Below are positions 16,547 to 25,780 of a stretch of 64,000 nucleotides of DNA, piece by piece (position 1 is the first letter of the stretch; every line of letters begins with the position of its first letter). A program made the position numbers and the translations under genes. A model generated the notes under the pieces. It ran no database searches and was not told the origin of the DNA. It was given only the letters and a program-made list of their open reading frames with translations. This DNA comes from CAZOOK01 sp964581385 (GTDB lineage Bacteria > Pseudomonadota > Gammaproteobacteria > Nevskiales > Nevskiaceae), in assembly GCA_964581385.1 (NCBI GenBank), contig CAZOOK010000001.1:277941-341940 (forward strand). The letters run 5' to 3'.

Positions 16547-17902
16547 ATGAACGCCCCCGCGCCCAAACAGCCGCCGCATTCGATGGAGGCGGAACAGTCC
16601 GTCCTCGGCGGGCTGCTGCTCGACAACGAGGCTTGGTTCGACATTGTCGAGAAGCTGGCGGAAGACGATTTCTACAGCCACGACCATAAGCTGATTTACC
16701 GCGCCATCGGCGAGGTGGTCAGCCAGAACAAACCCTGCGATTTCGTCACGTTGTCGGAGCATCTGCGCCATCAGGCCAAGCTCGACGAAGCGGGCGGTAT
16801 CGCCTATTTGGGCATGCTCGCCGCCGATACGCCGAGTGCAGCCAACGTGCGCGCGTATGCGGATATCGTGCGCGAGCGCTCAGTGCTGCGCAGCCTAATC
16901 GCGGCGGGTAACCACATTGCAGATCTCGGCTACCGCCCGGACGGGCGTGAGCCCGCCGAACTGGTCGATTCCGCAGAACAGCAGGTATTCCGCATCCGCG
17001 AGCGCGGTGCGCGTGCAAAATCGGAGTGGTACGCGATGCCGCAGCTCATGGAGAAAATCCAGGAGCGCGTGGCGCTGTTGCGCAATAATCCGAAGGGGCT
17101 CGCTGGCCTGCCGACGGGTTTCAGCGCTTTCGATCGTCTGACCACCGGTTTGCATCCGGGCGATCTGGTGATCGTCGCGGGTCGCCCAAGCATGGGCAAA
17201 ACCAGTTTCGCGATGAACATCGCGGAACACGCCGCCCTGATCGAACGCAAGGGGGTAGCGGTGTTCAGCATGGAAATGTCGGCTGAGCAGCTTGGTCTGC
17301 GCGTATTGTCTTCGTTCGGCCGCATCGATCAGCAGCACCTGCGCACCGGCGAACTCAATGATCTGGAAATGAGCAAGATGATCTCGCAGGCCGGGCTGAT
17401 CGCTGACGCGCCGTTGTACATCGACGAAACCGGCTCGCTGGCGCCGCTGGAGTTGCGCGCGCGCGCACGGCGCCTGAAAGCGCGGCACGACATCAAGCTG
17501 GTCATCGTCGATTATCTGCAGCTCATGCAGGTGCCGGGTTCCAAGGAGAACCGCACCAACGAAATTTCCGAGATCAGCCGCAGTCTCAAGGGGCTCGCGA
17601 AGGAACTCAGCGTGCCGGTGATCGCGCTGTCGCAGCTCAACCGCGGCGTTGAGGCGCGCGACAACAAGCGTCCACGCATGGCCGATCTGCGTGAATCCGG
17701 GAGTATCGAGCAGGACGCCGACGTGATCGTGTTCATTTATCGCGACGAGGTCTACAACCGCGAATCGCCGGACCAGGGCATCGCCGAAATCATCATCGGC
17801 AAGCAGCGCAACGGCCCCATCGGCACAGTGAAGACAGCATTCCTCGGCCAGTACACGCGCTTCGACAATCTGGCCGATTCGTCGTACGCGCAATTCGGCT
17901 AG
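16547..17902 (+). CDS. dnaB: Replicative DNA helicase DnaB
   Basis: The 451-residue hexameric helicase unwinds DNA at the replication fork. The N-terminal domain ('PPHSMEAEQSVLGGLLLDN', about 8-110) binds primase. The RecA-type C-terminal domain begins at about 190 ('GLPTGFSAFDRLTTGLHPGD') and has Walker A 'GRPSMGKTS' (about 212-220), 'VFSMEMSAEQL', Walker B 'LVIVDYLQLM' and 'LSQLNRGVEARDNKRP'. All family motifs are intact, with no intein. It is followed after 23 bases by alr, the dnaB-alr order also seen in enterobacteria. Confidence 0.98.
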   Translation: MNAPAPKQPPHSMEAEQSVLGGLLLDNEAWFDIVEKLAEDDFYSHDHKLIYRAIGEVVSQNKPCDFVTLSEHLRHQAKLDEAGGIAYLGMLAADTPSAANVRAYADIVRERSVLRSLIAAGNHIADLGYRPDGREPAELVDSAEQQVFRIRERGARAKSEWYAMPQLMEKIQERVALLRNNPKGLAGLPTGFSAFDRLTTGLHPGDLVIVAGRPSMGKTSFAMNIAEHAALIERKGVAVFSMEMSAEQLGLRVLSSFGRIDQQHLRTGELNDLEMSKMISQAGLIADAPLYIDETGSLAPLELRARARRLKARHDIKLVIVDYLQLMQVPGSKENRTNEISEISRSLKGLAKELSVPVIALSQLNRGVEARDNKRPRMADLRESGSIEQDADVIVFIYRDEVYNRESPDQGIAEIIIGKQRNGPIGTVKTAFLGQYTRFDNLADSSYAQFG

Positions 17903-17925
17903 CGCTTATTCACGGGTACGCTCTC

Positions 17926-19008
17926 ATGATCCCGCGCGTCACCGCCACCATCGATCTCACCGCGCTCCGCGACAACCTTGCGCGCGTGCGCCGTTACGCG
18001 CCGGGCTCGCATGTGATGGCGGCGGTCAAGGCGGACGGCTACGGCCACGGCGCGGTACCGGTCGCGCGCACGCTCGCTGATGCGGGCGTGGATGCGCTCG
18101 CGGTCGCCTGTCTTGAAGAAGCAGTGAAGCTGCGCGACGCCGGCATCGCCGCGCCGATCGCTTTGCTTGAAGGCGTGATGTCCGAGGACGAAGCGCGCGA
18201 GGCCGTACGCCAGCACTTGCAGATCGTCGTTCATGATCCGTGGCAGCTGGCACTGCTGGAATCGTTGCAGGATGCCACGCTATCACTCTGGTTCAAGATC
18301 GATACTGGAATGCACCGCCTCGGCTTTGCACCGACGGCAGTGCCGGTGCTCGCGAACGCGCTGCAACAGCGTCCCGCGTGGAATTTCTGTGGATGGATCA
18401 CGCATCTTGCCTGCGCCGACGAAGCGGACAATCCGATGACGCAGCGTCAGATTGCGCTGTTCGACGAAATCCTCGGTACGCTGCCCGGCGCGCGCTCGAT
18501 CGCGAATTCGGCTGGCCTGATCGCCTGGCCGCTGACGCGCCGCGAGTGGGTGCGTCCTGGTCTCGCCCTATATGGTGCGAGTCCGCTGCCGGAGCAGAGC
18601 GCCGCCGACCTCGGCCTGCGGCCGGCGATGCGCGTCGAAGGTCGCCTGCTGTCGATCCACGATGTGCCCGAAGGCGCGACGATCGGCTACGGCGCCACCT
18701 ACCGCTGTCCGCAACTGATGCGCATTGGCGTCGTCGCTGTCGGCTATGCGGATGGTTACGATCGCAACCTGCCGACCGGCACACCGGTACTGGTCTGCGG
18801 CCGCCGCGCGCCGATGGTGGGACGCGTATCGATGGACATGATTACGATCGATCTGCGCGAAGTGCCGGAAGCGCGGGTCGGCGATACGGTCACGCTGTGG
18901 GGCGAGGGACTGCCCGCCGAGGAAATTGCGCGCTACGCGGGCACGCTCGTCTACGAATTGTTTTGCGGACTGACCAAGCGCGTGCATTTCAGCTATTCCG
19001 GATTTTGA
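17926..19008 (+). CDS. alr: Alanine racemase
   Basis: The PLP enzyme of 360 residues interconverts L- and D-alanine for peptidoglycan. The PLP lysine is K35 in 'AAVKADGYGHGAVP', and the C-terminal catalytic region 'GATIGYGATYRC' carries the second active-site tyrosine. 'GRVSMDMITIDL' is conserved. Length and motifs are those of the biosynthetic or catabolic enzyme, and only one copy is seen here. It lies 23 bases after dnaB in the same direction and converges on the hydrolase gene that ends 5 bases later. Confidence 0.97.
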   Translation: MIPRVTATIDLTALRDNLARVRRYAPGSHVMAAVKADGYGHGAVPVARTLADAGVDALAVACLEEAVKLRDAGIAAPIALLEGVMSEDEAREAVRQHLQIVVHDPWQLALLESLQDATLSLWFKIDTGMHRLGFAPTAVPVLANALQQRPAWNFCGWITHLACADEADNPMTQRQIALFDEILGTLPGARSIANSAGLIAWPLTRREWVRPGLALYGASPLPEQSAADLGLRPAMRVEGRLLSIHDVPEGATIGYGATYRCPQLMRIGVVAVGYADGYDRNLPTGTPVLVCGRRAPMVGRVSMDMITIDLREVPEARVGDTVTLWGEGLPAEEIARYAGTLVYELFCGLTKRVHFSYSGF

Positions 19009-19012
19009 AGAA

Positions 19013-20050
19013 TCAGATCAGCTCCAGCACCCGTTTCTCCGTCCACGTCTCCATGGCGAAGTTCTCGATAAAGCCGCAGTGACCGCCGTACTCGGTGACG
19101 TCGTAGGCAACGCAGGAACCGACCGCGCGCAGACCATCGAAGCCGGCGATCGGGATCACTGGATCATCCTTCGATGTGATGACCGCCACTTGCGATGGCG
19201 CCTTCATCAGCATGTCGGGTGTCAGCGTATACGCGGCGAGGTAGTGGCGCAGTTCTCCAAATTCGGTGAATTCGGCGACGAATTGCGCGGTTGATTTTTC
19301 GATGCTGTTGATCGGCAGATGCATCGAGAAGTCGTAGTGGCCGGGCCACGCATCGGCCTTGGCGAGCATTGCTCGTTCCCAGTTTTCCGCGAAGTAGCGG
19401 CGGAAAAGTGCCGGACCATTGTCGATCGCCCGCAATGTGGCGCCCGGATCGATCGCCGGCGAGATGCCGATCGACAGCTTGGGAACGACGCCGACCGCCG
19501 GCCCATAGAGCCCGACGCGCAACGCGAAATTGCCGCCCAGCGAGAAGCCGACGACGACCAGCGGCCGTGCCGCGTCGAGTGTCAGGATTGCCTGCAATGC
19601 GCCGAGCACTTCGGCGATGCGCGCGGAGTGGAACATTTCCCGGTTCAAGTGATACGAATCACCGTGATCGCGCAGATTGAGACGGAACACATTCCAGCCG
19701 GCGGCGTGCAGCCGGCATGCCATCGAATACAGGTAATTGGAATCGTGGCTGCCTTCCCAGCCGTGGATCAATACTGCCAAACCACGCGCTTCCGTGCCGA
19801 TCGGTTGCGGCGAGTGCCAGCCGCACAGCCGCACACCGTCCCCGCAATCGAGCTCGTGGAGTCGGGCCAGTGCTGCCATGCGACTGCCGCGCATCCGCCA
19901 CAGCCAGCGGCGCGGACTTTTGCTGGCGAGGATCGTCTGGATTCGCGGATGCGCGAGCAGCGGATTCGGCCGGAAATCGGCTGCCGGCAGGACGCGCGCC
20001 CGCGACTCCGGCGCTACCGGCACGTCAGGCGCACAGCCGCCGCAGCACAC
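19013..20050 (-). CDS. YheT-type alpha/beta hydrolase
   Basis: The product is about 335-345 residues. It matches the YheT family by 'FRPNPLLAHPRIQTILAS', 'IHGWEGSHDSNY', the nucleophile elbow GFSLGGN (Ser about 168) and the C-terminal 'EYGGHCGFIE' histidine. The substrate is unknown; family members hydrolyse carboxyl esters in the cytoplasm. The start is uncertain: GTG 20050 lies inside the 3' end of dapE with AGG almost touching it, while GTG 20023 comes one base after the dapE stop. Either way it is tightly coupled to dapE upstream. Confidence 0.88.
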   Translation of the reverse strand: MCCGGCAPDVPVAPESRARVLPAADFRPNPLLAHPRIQTILASKSPRRWLWRMRGSRMAALARLHELDCGDGVRLCGWHSPQPIGTEARGLAVLIHGWEGSHDSNYLYSMACRLHAAGWNVFRLNLRDHGDSYHLNREMFHSARIAEVLGALQAILTLDAARPLVVVGFSLGGNFALRVGLYGPAVGVVPKLSIGISPAIDPGATLRAIDNGPALFRRYFAENWERAMLAKADAWPGHYDFSMHLPINSIEKSTAQFVAEFTEFGELRHYLAAYTLTPDMLMKAPSQVAVITSKDDPVIPIAGFDGLRAVGSCVAYDVTEYGGHCGFIENFAMETWTEKRVLELI

Positions 20051-21170
20051 CTTCGTAGATCGCGCTGAGCCGGTCGAGATCGGCGACGTTCACGTGCTCG
20101 TCGATCATGTGGATGCTGTCGTTGATCGGTCCGATCTCGACGACCTCGGTGCCCAGCGGCGCGATGAAACGTGCGTCAGATGTGCCGCCGCCGGTGAACA
20201 ACTCTGGCTGTGCGATAGCAGTCACATCCGCAATCGCGGCCTTCGCGGCCTCGATCAGCCGGCCCTGTTTGGTCAGGAATGGTTCGCCGGTGTGCCACCA
20301 GTTTGCTTCGTAGCGCAGCCGATGCTTGTCGAGCACGTCTGTCACGCGCGACTTCAGACTCTCCGCGGTGGATTCAGTGCAATAGCGGAAATTGAAAATC
20401 ACATCCGCTTCGCCGGGAATCACGTTGTTGGCGCCGGTGCCGGAGTGGAAGTTAGAAATCTGGAACGAGGTCGGCGGGAAATGCGCATTGCCGCGATCCC
20501 ACTCCATCGTGGTTAATTCCGTCAGCGCCGGCACTAGGCGGTGGATCGGATTGTCGGCCTTCTGCGGATAAGCGACGTGACCCTGCTTGCCGAACACATG
20601 CAGATTGCAGCCGAGCGAACCACGGCGACCGACGACGATGCGATCGCCCAGCGTGAGGTGGCTGGAGGCTTCGCCGACGATCGCGAAATCCGGTTTGATC
20701 CCGCGCTCGCGCAGCACCCGAGCGACGTGCTTGGTGCCATGTTGCGCCATGCCTTCCTCATCGCTGGTGACGAGATAGGCGAGCGTGCCGCGCGGCTTGC
20801 CGTCCCGAAGCAGACGCTCAGTGGCGCCGACCATTGCTGCCAGCCCGCTCTTCATGTCGGCCGCACCGCGTCCGTAAAGCACGCCGTCGCGGATCTGCGG
20901 TTGGAACGGATCGCTGGCCCACTTCTCACGCGGGCCGGGCGGCACCACATCGGTATGCCCGGCGAGCACCACCAGCGGTCCGCTGTCGCCGAGCGTTGCC
21001 CATAGGTTGGTGACGCCCTCGCAATTCATCCATTCCAGCGTGAAGCCCAGCGCCGCGAGGCGGTCGCCGATCAGCGTGCAACAGCCGGCGTCGTCAGGGG
21101 TCAGGGAACGGCACGCAATCAGCGCGCGCGTGAATTCGAGCACGCCGGGAAAGGGAGTGTCTTCGGCCAT
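20025..21170 (-). CDS. dapE: Succinyl-diaminopimelate desuccinylase
   Basis: The zinc amidohydrolase of 381 residues removes succinate from N-succinyl-LL-DAP in the lysine and peptidoglycan DAP pathway. Metal ligands and catalytic residues are visible in 'LAGHTDVVPPGP' (His about 73), 'GRGAADMKSG' (Asp about 105), 'SDEEGMAQHGT' (catalytic Glu and ligand Glu) and the C-terminal 'INDSIHMIDEHV' histidine. Length and motifs fit DapE rather than ArgE or CPG2-type peptidases. The ATG is at 21170. The YheT-type gene overlaps its 3' end. Confidence 0.96.
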   Translation of the reverse strand: MAEDTPFPGVLEFTRALIACRSLTPDDAGCCTLIGDRLAALGFTLEWMNCEGVTNLWATLGDSGPLVVLAGHTDVVPPGPREKWASDPFQPQIRDGVLYGRGAADMKSGLAAMVGATERLLRDGKPRGTLAYLVTSDEEGMAQHGTKHVARVLRERGIKPDFAIVGEASSHLTLGDRIVVGRRGSLGCNLHVFGKQGHVAYPQKADNPIHRLVPALTELTTMEWDRGNAHFPPTSFQISNFHSGTGANNVIPGEADVIFNFRYCTESTAESLKSRVTDVLDKHRLRYEANWWHTGEPFLTKQGRLIEAAKAAIADVTAIAQPELFTGGGTSDARFIAPLGTEVVEIGPINDSIHMIDEHVNVADLDRLSAIYEGVLRRLCA

Positions 21171-21516
21171 GGATCGCAGGATTTCGCAGGAGATTCCGGG
21201 TATCTTACGACGCCGGCGTTGCCTGGCACAGAAACGTGCCTGTTGTCCGGTACCGGGTCGATTTATTGGATGCCTGCCGACTCCTGATAAATGTTCGGCT
21301 TAAACCTGGAGCCACGCAGCTATTAGTGTCGCTAAATGCGTTCCGCGGCGACGCGTCCTGCAGATGAGCATACCGCGCCGGGGATGTGTGCACTGACGTG
21401 TCTCTCAAAAACAGTCGATCGTGAATAGCAGAAGAGCTGCAGCCTACGACTTGTGCCAGCTCCTGCCGATGACAAACGGCAGCTTCCGGGGAAGGAAAGG
21501 ACGCATATGTCTTTCG
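21171..21516. other. Intergenic region between the SDR gene and dapE
   Basis: The 346 bases upstream of dapE hold its promoter. I see only a weak hairpin (GCCGATGACAAACGGC near 21466) and no small gene or RNA. Confidence 0.5.
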
Positions 21517-22320
21517 CTACACTTTGATCTTGTATAAGGCAGCGGCGCCCATTGTAAGTTTCTGCGAAATACTTTGGCGGGGCAGGATGTGCATTACGGC
21601 CGCAATCACAGACCCCACCGCGTACCACACGGGACGCTTACCCAACGACGCTAGGACCTCACGCGCTAACTCGTCGGGGTCTTTGGCGGCAAAGCCGCTG
21701 TTATTGACAGCCAAGATGCCTGACCGCGCCATTGCCGGTGTCGCGGTCAAGCCTGCCACGGCGCACAGGACATCTACGCCATCTCGCTTGAGTTCCCAGT
21801 GCAATCCTTCGGCGAGCGTCAACATAAATGCCTTGGTGGCGGCATAAACCGCAACCAGCCCACTGCCCGCCATAGCCGACATGGAGGACAGCAAAATGGC
21901 ACCACCACGCCGGCGTGCTCGCATCGGCGCCAGCACGCGATGCAACAATGCGACCGGCGTTACGCAATTGAGATAGACCAGTGTCATCCCCTTGGCTTCA
22001 GGCTCGTCAAGGAAGAAACCTGCGCCGTGTGTTGCCCCCGCATTGTAGATCACCAGACCAATTTCCTGCGCGTCAACCAGTGCTGCAACTTGATCTGCCG
22101 CGCCGGATGTCGCAAGGTCAATCTGCGCCGTCGTAACCTTGACCGGGTGTGCAATACGAACTGCATTCGCAGTTGCGTTAAGCGGGCCGGCCGATCGAGC
22201 AACCAAGATCAAGTCAAGTCCTGCCGCTGCCAGCTGCTGCGCGAACGCCGCGCCTATACCTTCAGACCCGCCAAGGATCAGCGCACAAGGTCCATAGCGC
22301 CGGACGAAGTCAGCGTTCAA
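21517..22320 (-). CDS. Short-chain dehydrogenase/reductase
   Basis: The product is about 267 residues. The dinucleotide loop is 'LILGGSEGIGAAFA' (about residues 11-24), with 'VIYNAGATHGAG' and the catalytic 'LLSSMSAMAGSGLVAVYAATK' giving Ser, Tyr and Lys of the classical SDR triad. I chose the TTG at 22320 because GGGAGA lies 6 bases before it and the homologous N-terminus begins here; the longer open frame upstream overlaps the EthD gene and is not protein-like. It overlaps the EthD gene by 11 bases. The substrate is unknown; the C-terminus ('SISQKLTMGAAAL') fits an NADPH-dependent ketoreductase. Confidence 0.88.
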   Translation of the reverse strand: MNADFVRRYGPCALILGGSEGIGAAFAQQLAAAGLDLILVARSAGPLNATANAVRIAHPVKVTTAQIDLATSGAADQVAALVDAQEIGLVIYNAGATHGAGFFLDEPEAKGMTLVYLNCVTPVALLHRVLAPMRARRRGGAILLSSMSAMAGSGLVAVYAATKAFMLTLAEGLHWELKRDGVDVLCAVAGLTATPAMARSGILAVNNSGFAAKDPDELAREVLASLGKRPVWYAVGSVIAAVMHILPRQSISQKLTMGAAALYKIKV

Positions 22321-22681
22321 CTTGCGTCTCCCGAGAGTCGACAAGGAACATGCGTGTAAACCCGGACTCGAGGAAATTCGCCTCGTCGGCTTCAATGGTC
22401 GATAGCACCTTGGGATCGGCGGCCTGTTTAAACATCGCCAGCCGGTCAGCGTCACTGGCAAAGAATATTTCTGTAACGATGTCGAAGTCGAACGGTGCGG
22501 CGAGTGGATTGACGAAGGCTGCGCCAAAATCCGCATAGTTTCGGCGATAAGCCGAAATAGTCGGGAACAAACTGAGTATCAGAGGAACATGCTTCGTTTC
22601 GTAGTAAGCGATCACGTCGGTACGCTTCATGTCCCGTCGCCCTCTCAACAATGCAATCAGCTTGATCTGATATTGGTTCAC
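22310..22681 (-). CDS. EthD-domain protein
   Basis: The product is about 123 residues with the ferredoxin-like EthD/dimeric barrel: 'IKLIALLRGRRDMKRTDVIAYYETKHVPLIL' (split over residues 5-35) and 'FDIVTEIFFAS'. EthD proteins are small partners of degradation or polyketide enzymes. I chose GTG 22681, which has AGGGG 5 bases upstream and puts the domain at the N-terminus; the frame stays open to ATG 22744, but that extension looks like a chance hydrophobic peptide. The 3' end overlaps the SDR gene, so the two work together, probably on a keto or aromatic substrate. Confidence 0.8.
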   Translation of the reverse strand: MNQYQIKLIALLRGRRDMKRTDVIAYYETKHVPLILSLFPTISAYRRNYADFGAAFVNPLAAPFDFDIVTEIFFASDADRLAMFKQAADPKVLSTIEADEANFLESGFTRMFLVDSRETQVER

Positions 22682-22949
22682 ACGATCCCCTAGAGATGCG
22701 ATTGCGAAAGGTGAACCTGAAAGTAGAAGGCTAACTCCGAGCATGCTTCATCCATGTGGGGGAGGTACCCATTCCCGATGGCCGCTGCGGGGCAGAGGTA
22801 TAAAAAACTGGCCGGCCGCTATATCGGGCTGGGACCGTCGGGGATGAATTTTAACTTCGCGCCAGTTAATCGCTGTGGGCGCCGGCGAACTTGATCAACG
22901 CGGTTCCGCTTCACTCTACACATGCACGGGCTGGGACAAAATGCCGGCC

Positions 22950-24890
22950 TCAGTCCGCCGGGTTGCGATCCTTCACGAAGGCCACCGCAGCTTTCAGCAT
23001 GGCGACGCGCGTGGCTTCGCGCGACAGCCAGTGATCCTCGCCGGGCATCACAACAAACTCGACCGGCTTTTGCGCACGTTTTAGCGCCGCGGCCATTTCC
23101 TCGCTCTGTGCGATCGGCACGACGGTGTCGTCCTTGCCGTGAATCAGTAGGATCGGTGCGTCCGCGCGATCCGCCAGCAGTGCCGGCGAGATGCTGCGCA
23201 TCGCGTTGTCGCCTTCCTTATCGGCACCGGTGACGGCGCGCCAGTAACGCGTATCGCTGCTGATGTAGCCGTTCCGCTCGCTTTGCCAGTTAAAGAAGGA
23301 ATGTAAATCCGAAGCACCTGCGACCGAGACTGCGCAACGGTAAATCCCGTGTTGCAAGGTCACGCCGGCCAATGCAGCGTAGCCACCGTAGCCGGCGCCG
23401 ACGATGCAGACGCGCTTGGCATCGATGATGCCCTGCGCCGCCAGCGCTGCGACGCCGTCGGACAGATCGGTCTGCATCTTGCGACCCCATTGTCCGAACG
23501 CAGCTTGGCGGAACGGCGTGCCATAGCCGAATGAGCCGCGGTAATTGGGCTGAAACACCGCGTAACCTGCCGCAGCATAGGCCTGCGCCCACCAGTCGAA
23601 ACCGATGCGGTTACGGACGCTGATCGGTCCGCCGTGCGGCAGCATCACCAGCGGCAGCTTTTCCGGCTTGCGGCGTGGCGGCAGCGTCAGCACGCCTTCA
23701 ATATCCAGATCGTCCGCCGCTTTGTACTTCACCCAGCGCGTGAGGCCAACGTCGGCCGCATGAATCTCGGGATAGGGGTAGCCGATGGGATCGGCCTTGC
23801 CGCTCGCGATATCGACCAGCCAGTAAGTGCCGGGATCGTCTTTGCCGTCGGTCTTGACGATCATCCGGGTAAGATCGCGGCTAAAGGATCTGAGCTCGAC
23901 TTCGTAACCGGGAAAGGCGTTGCGCGTGCCGTCATAGCGTGCTTGATACTTCCGGTCAAGAAAAATTGCGTGCGGCTCATTGTCGACGTCCGCACCAATC
24001 AGGTGTCCGTCATCGGGATCGACAAATGGGTTGTTCACGTTGTAGTCGCCGAAAAGCACTTCGACTTTACCGTCCACGATCGATATTTCTTCCAGCACAT
24101 CTCGTTCGCCGGTCAAATCCCCAACCAGCACCGTGCGTGGTTTGCGCCCGCGTTCGACGAGCTCGATCTCACCGATAGGCGCCGACTTCTCGATTAGCGC
24201 CGTGCTGTGTTCCTTGCCGGCGAACAGTCGCCATTGGCCGGTTTTCTCGTCGTATTCCGAGTGTGCGACGACGTTGCCGTCCGCGCCTACTACCCAGCGA
24301 CGATCTTTGCTGCGCCCCGCAGCTGCGAGCGTCGCTTGTCCGGAATCGAGATCGATGCGGTAGACATCTGCATAAGTGTGATCCAACTGCTCCACGTCAA
24401 GCAGGCGCGATTCGGCGTAGGTGATCCCGCCGAAATAGCCGTAGACGTGGCCGTCTAGCTGCACCGAACCGAAATAACCTCGGACCACCGCGGCAATTCG
24501 AAGCGCACCCTTGAATATGGGAAAGCTCTTGCCGTCCATTCCGAACACGAGGACCGCACCGGCTTCGAACGGCTGCACGAATTCGAACGGCTGATCGTTG
24601 GTTCCGCTTATGCTCACCAGCAAATGGGCGTCGTCGGCCCAGGTCAATTCGCGGACTTTGACATCACCGACGTCCGTAACGAACAACGGCTTGCCGTCGA
24701 AACTGGCGACGCCGAGCCGGCGCTTTTCGCCAATGACGGCGATGAACGCGTAACGCGCGCCCGACGGTGATAACTGCATCAACTCCACCGCCGGCAGGTG
24801 GCCGTAAGCATCGACTGGCGGCGCGGCTCGTGCCATGGTCATTGCCAACCATGCTGCGGCCACAACAATGCCGCTCACCAATTTTTTCAT
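22950..24890 (-). CDS. S9-family prolyl-oligopeptidase-like protein with the nucleophile serine replaced
   Basis: The product is about 646 residues with a signal peptide (MKKLVSGIVVAAAWLAMTMARAA) and periplasmic by prediction. The start is ATG 24890, preceded by GGGGAA. The N-terminal beta-propeller (about 30-370) is followed by an alpha/beta hydrolase domain (about 380-640) with 'LPLVMLPHGGP', 'FQPNYRGSFGYG', 'LIHGKDDTVVP' (Asp) and 'MPGEDHW' (His). The expected nucleophile elbow G-x-S-Y-G-G is instead GAGYGGYA: the serine is glycine (codon GGC at 23391-23393). All else is conserved. The protein may therefore lack peptidase activity. Confidence 0.9.
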   Translation of the reverse strand: MKKLVSGIVVAAAWLAMTMARAAPPVDAYGHLPAVELMQLSPSGARYAFIAVIGEKRRLGVASFDGKPLFVTDVGDVKVRELTWADDAHLLVSISGTNDQPFEFVQPFEAGAVLVFGMDGKSFPIFKGALRIAAVVRGYFGSVQLDGHVYGYFGGITYAESRLLDVEQLDHTYADVYRIDLDSGQATLAAAGRSKDRRWVVGADGNVVAHSEYDEKTGQWRLFAGKEHSTALIEKSAPIGEIELVERGRKPRTVLVGDLTGERDVLEEISIVDGKVEVLFGDYNVNNPFVDPDDGHLIGADVDNEPHAIFLDRKYQARYDGTRNAFPGYEVELRSFSRDLTRMIVKTDGKDDPGTYWLVDIASGKADPIGYPYPEIHAADVGLTRWVKYKAADDLDIEGVLTLPPRRKPEKLPLVMLPHGGPISVRNRIGFDWWAQAYAAAGYAVFQPNYRGSFGYGTPFRQAAFGQWGRKMQTDLSDGVAALAAQGIIDAKRVCIVGAGYGGYAALAGVTLQHGIYRCAVSVAGASDLHSFFNWQSERNGYISSDTRYWRAVTGADKEGDNAMRSISPALLADRADAPILLIHGKDDTVVPIAQSEEMAAALKRAQKPVEFVVMPGEDHWLSREATRVAMLKAAVAFVKDRNPAD

Positions 24891-25156
24891 TTCCCCAACT
24901 CCCCCCGGTGCGACGTTCATTCTTGGATGGTGCTGTGTGGACGTAAGCAGGGATTGCTTCTGTCGATATGCGACGGATCAAGTCAGGACCCGCGTTGCTT
25001 TCACGCAAGTGCCTCGGCCCGCTAGCATTGTCGGCATAAGGTTATTTTTTGATTTGGCGAGACGAGCTTGGACCGTTGAAGCTTGCCATGCCAAGGGCCC
25101 TCCCGAAAACTGCCGTCCGCGAGTGTCGCTTAAGGGCTGCAAGTGACAGACATGGC

Positions 25157-25780
25157 TCAGCGTTTGACGCTGGCGAGAGCCTCTGCGATACGCAACGGCG
25201 CACGTGGCCGGGCATACATTCGTTTCACATAGGCTTCCAGGCAGGGCAGGTCGTCGAGCAAGTTCACCGCCTTGGCCCAGTCCAGCGTGTAAGCGAGCAC
25301 AAAATCTCCGACAGTCACCGTATCACCCACGATGAAATCTCTCCCTTGCATATGCTCTTCCAGCACTTTCGCCATTGCTGCAAAGTCATTCCTGGCCAGC
25401 GCCACTTCCTGAGGCAACCGCTTATCCTCCGGGTATAGCGATGTATGGCGTGCGATGCGCCAAAGCGGCTGCTCAAGCTCCGTGGCCGTGAATAGGAGCC
25501 ATCGGAAAAGTTGTGCGCGCTGCCGGAGATCTGTTGGGATCAGTTTTTTCTCAGGGTATTTCTCCGCCAAGTAAAGAACGATCGCGATCGACTCCGTGAG
25601 GACCATGTCACCATCAACGAGAACCGGGAGCTTTCCGGCCGGGTTGATCTTGAGAAACGCGGGGCTACGGTGTTCGCCGGCACGTAGATTGATGGTGACG
25701 GCTTCAAACTCAATGCCCAACTCCTGAAGCGTCCAGCGAACGCGAATGGAGCGGGTCGGCGCAAATTCGAATAGTTTCAT
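25157..25780 (-). CDS. Glutathione S-transferase
   Basis: The 207-residue protein has an N-terminal thioredoxin-like domain (residues 1-80: 'KLFEFAPTRSIRVRWTL' with Ser11 as likely catalytic residue, 'NPAGKLPVLVDGD' and the 'LTESIAIVLYLAEKY' glutathione-binding stretch). The C-terminal helical domain carries 'VGDTVTVGDFVLAYTLDWAK'. It probably conjugates glutathione to electrophiles in the cytoplasm. The ATG is at 25780. A perfect 7+5+7 palindrome lies 31-49 bases upstream and may be its operator. Confidence 0.92.
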   Translation of the reverse strand: MKLFEFAPTRSIRVRWTLQELGIEFEAVTINLRAGEHRSPAFLKINPAGKLPVLVDGDMVLTESIAIVLYLAEKYPEKKLIPTDLRQRAQLFRWLLFTATELEQPLWRIARHTSLYPEDKRLPQEVALARNDFAAMAKVLEEHMQGRDFIVGDTVTVGDFVLAYTLDWAKAVNLLDDLPCLEAYVKRMYARPRAPLRIAEALASVKR

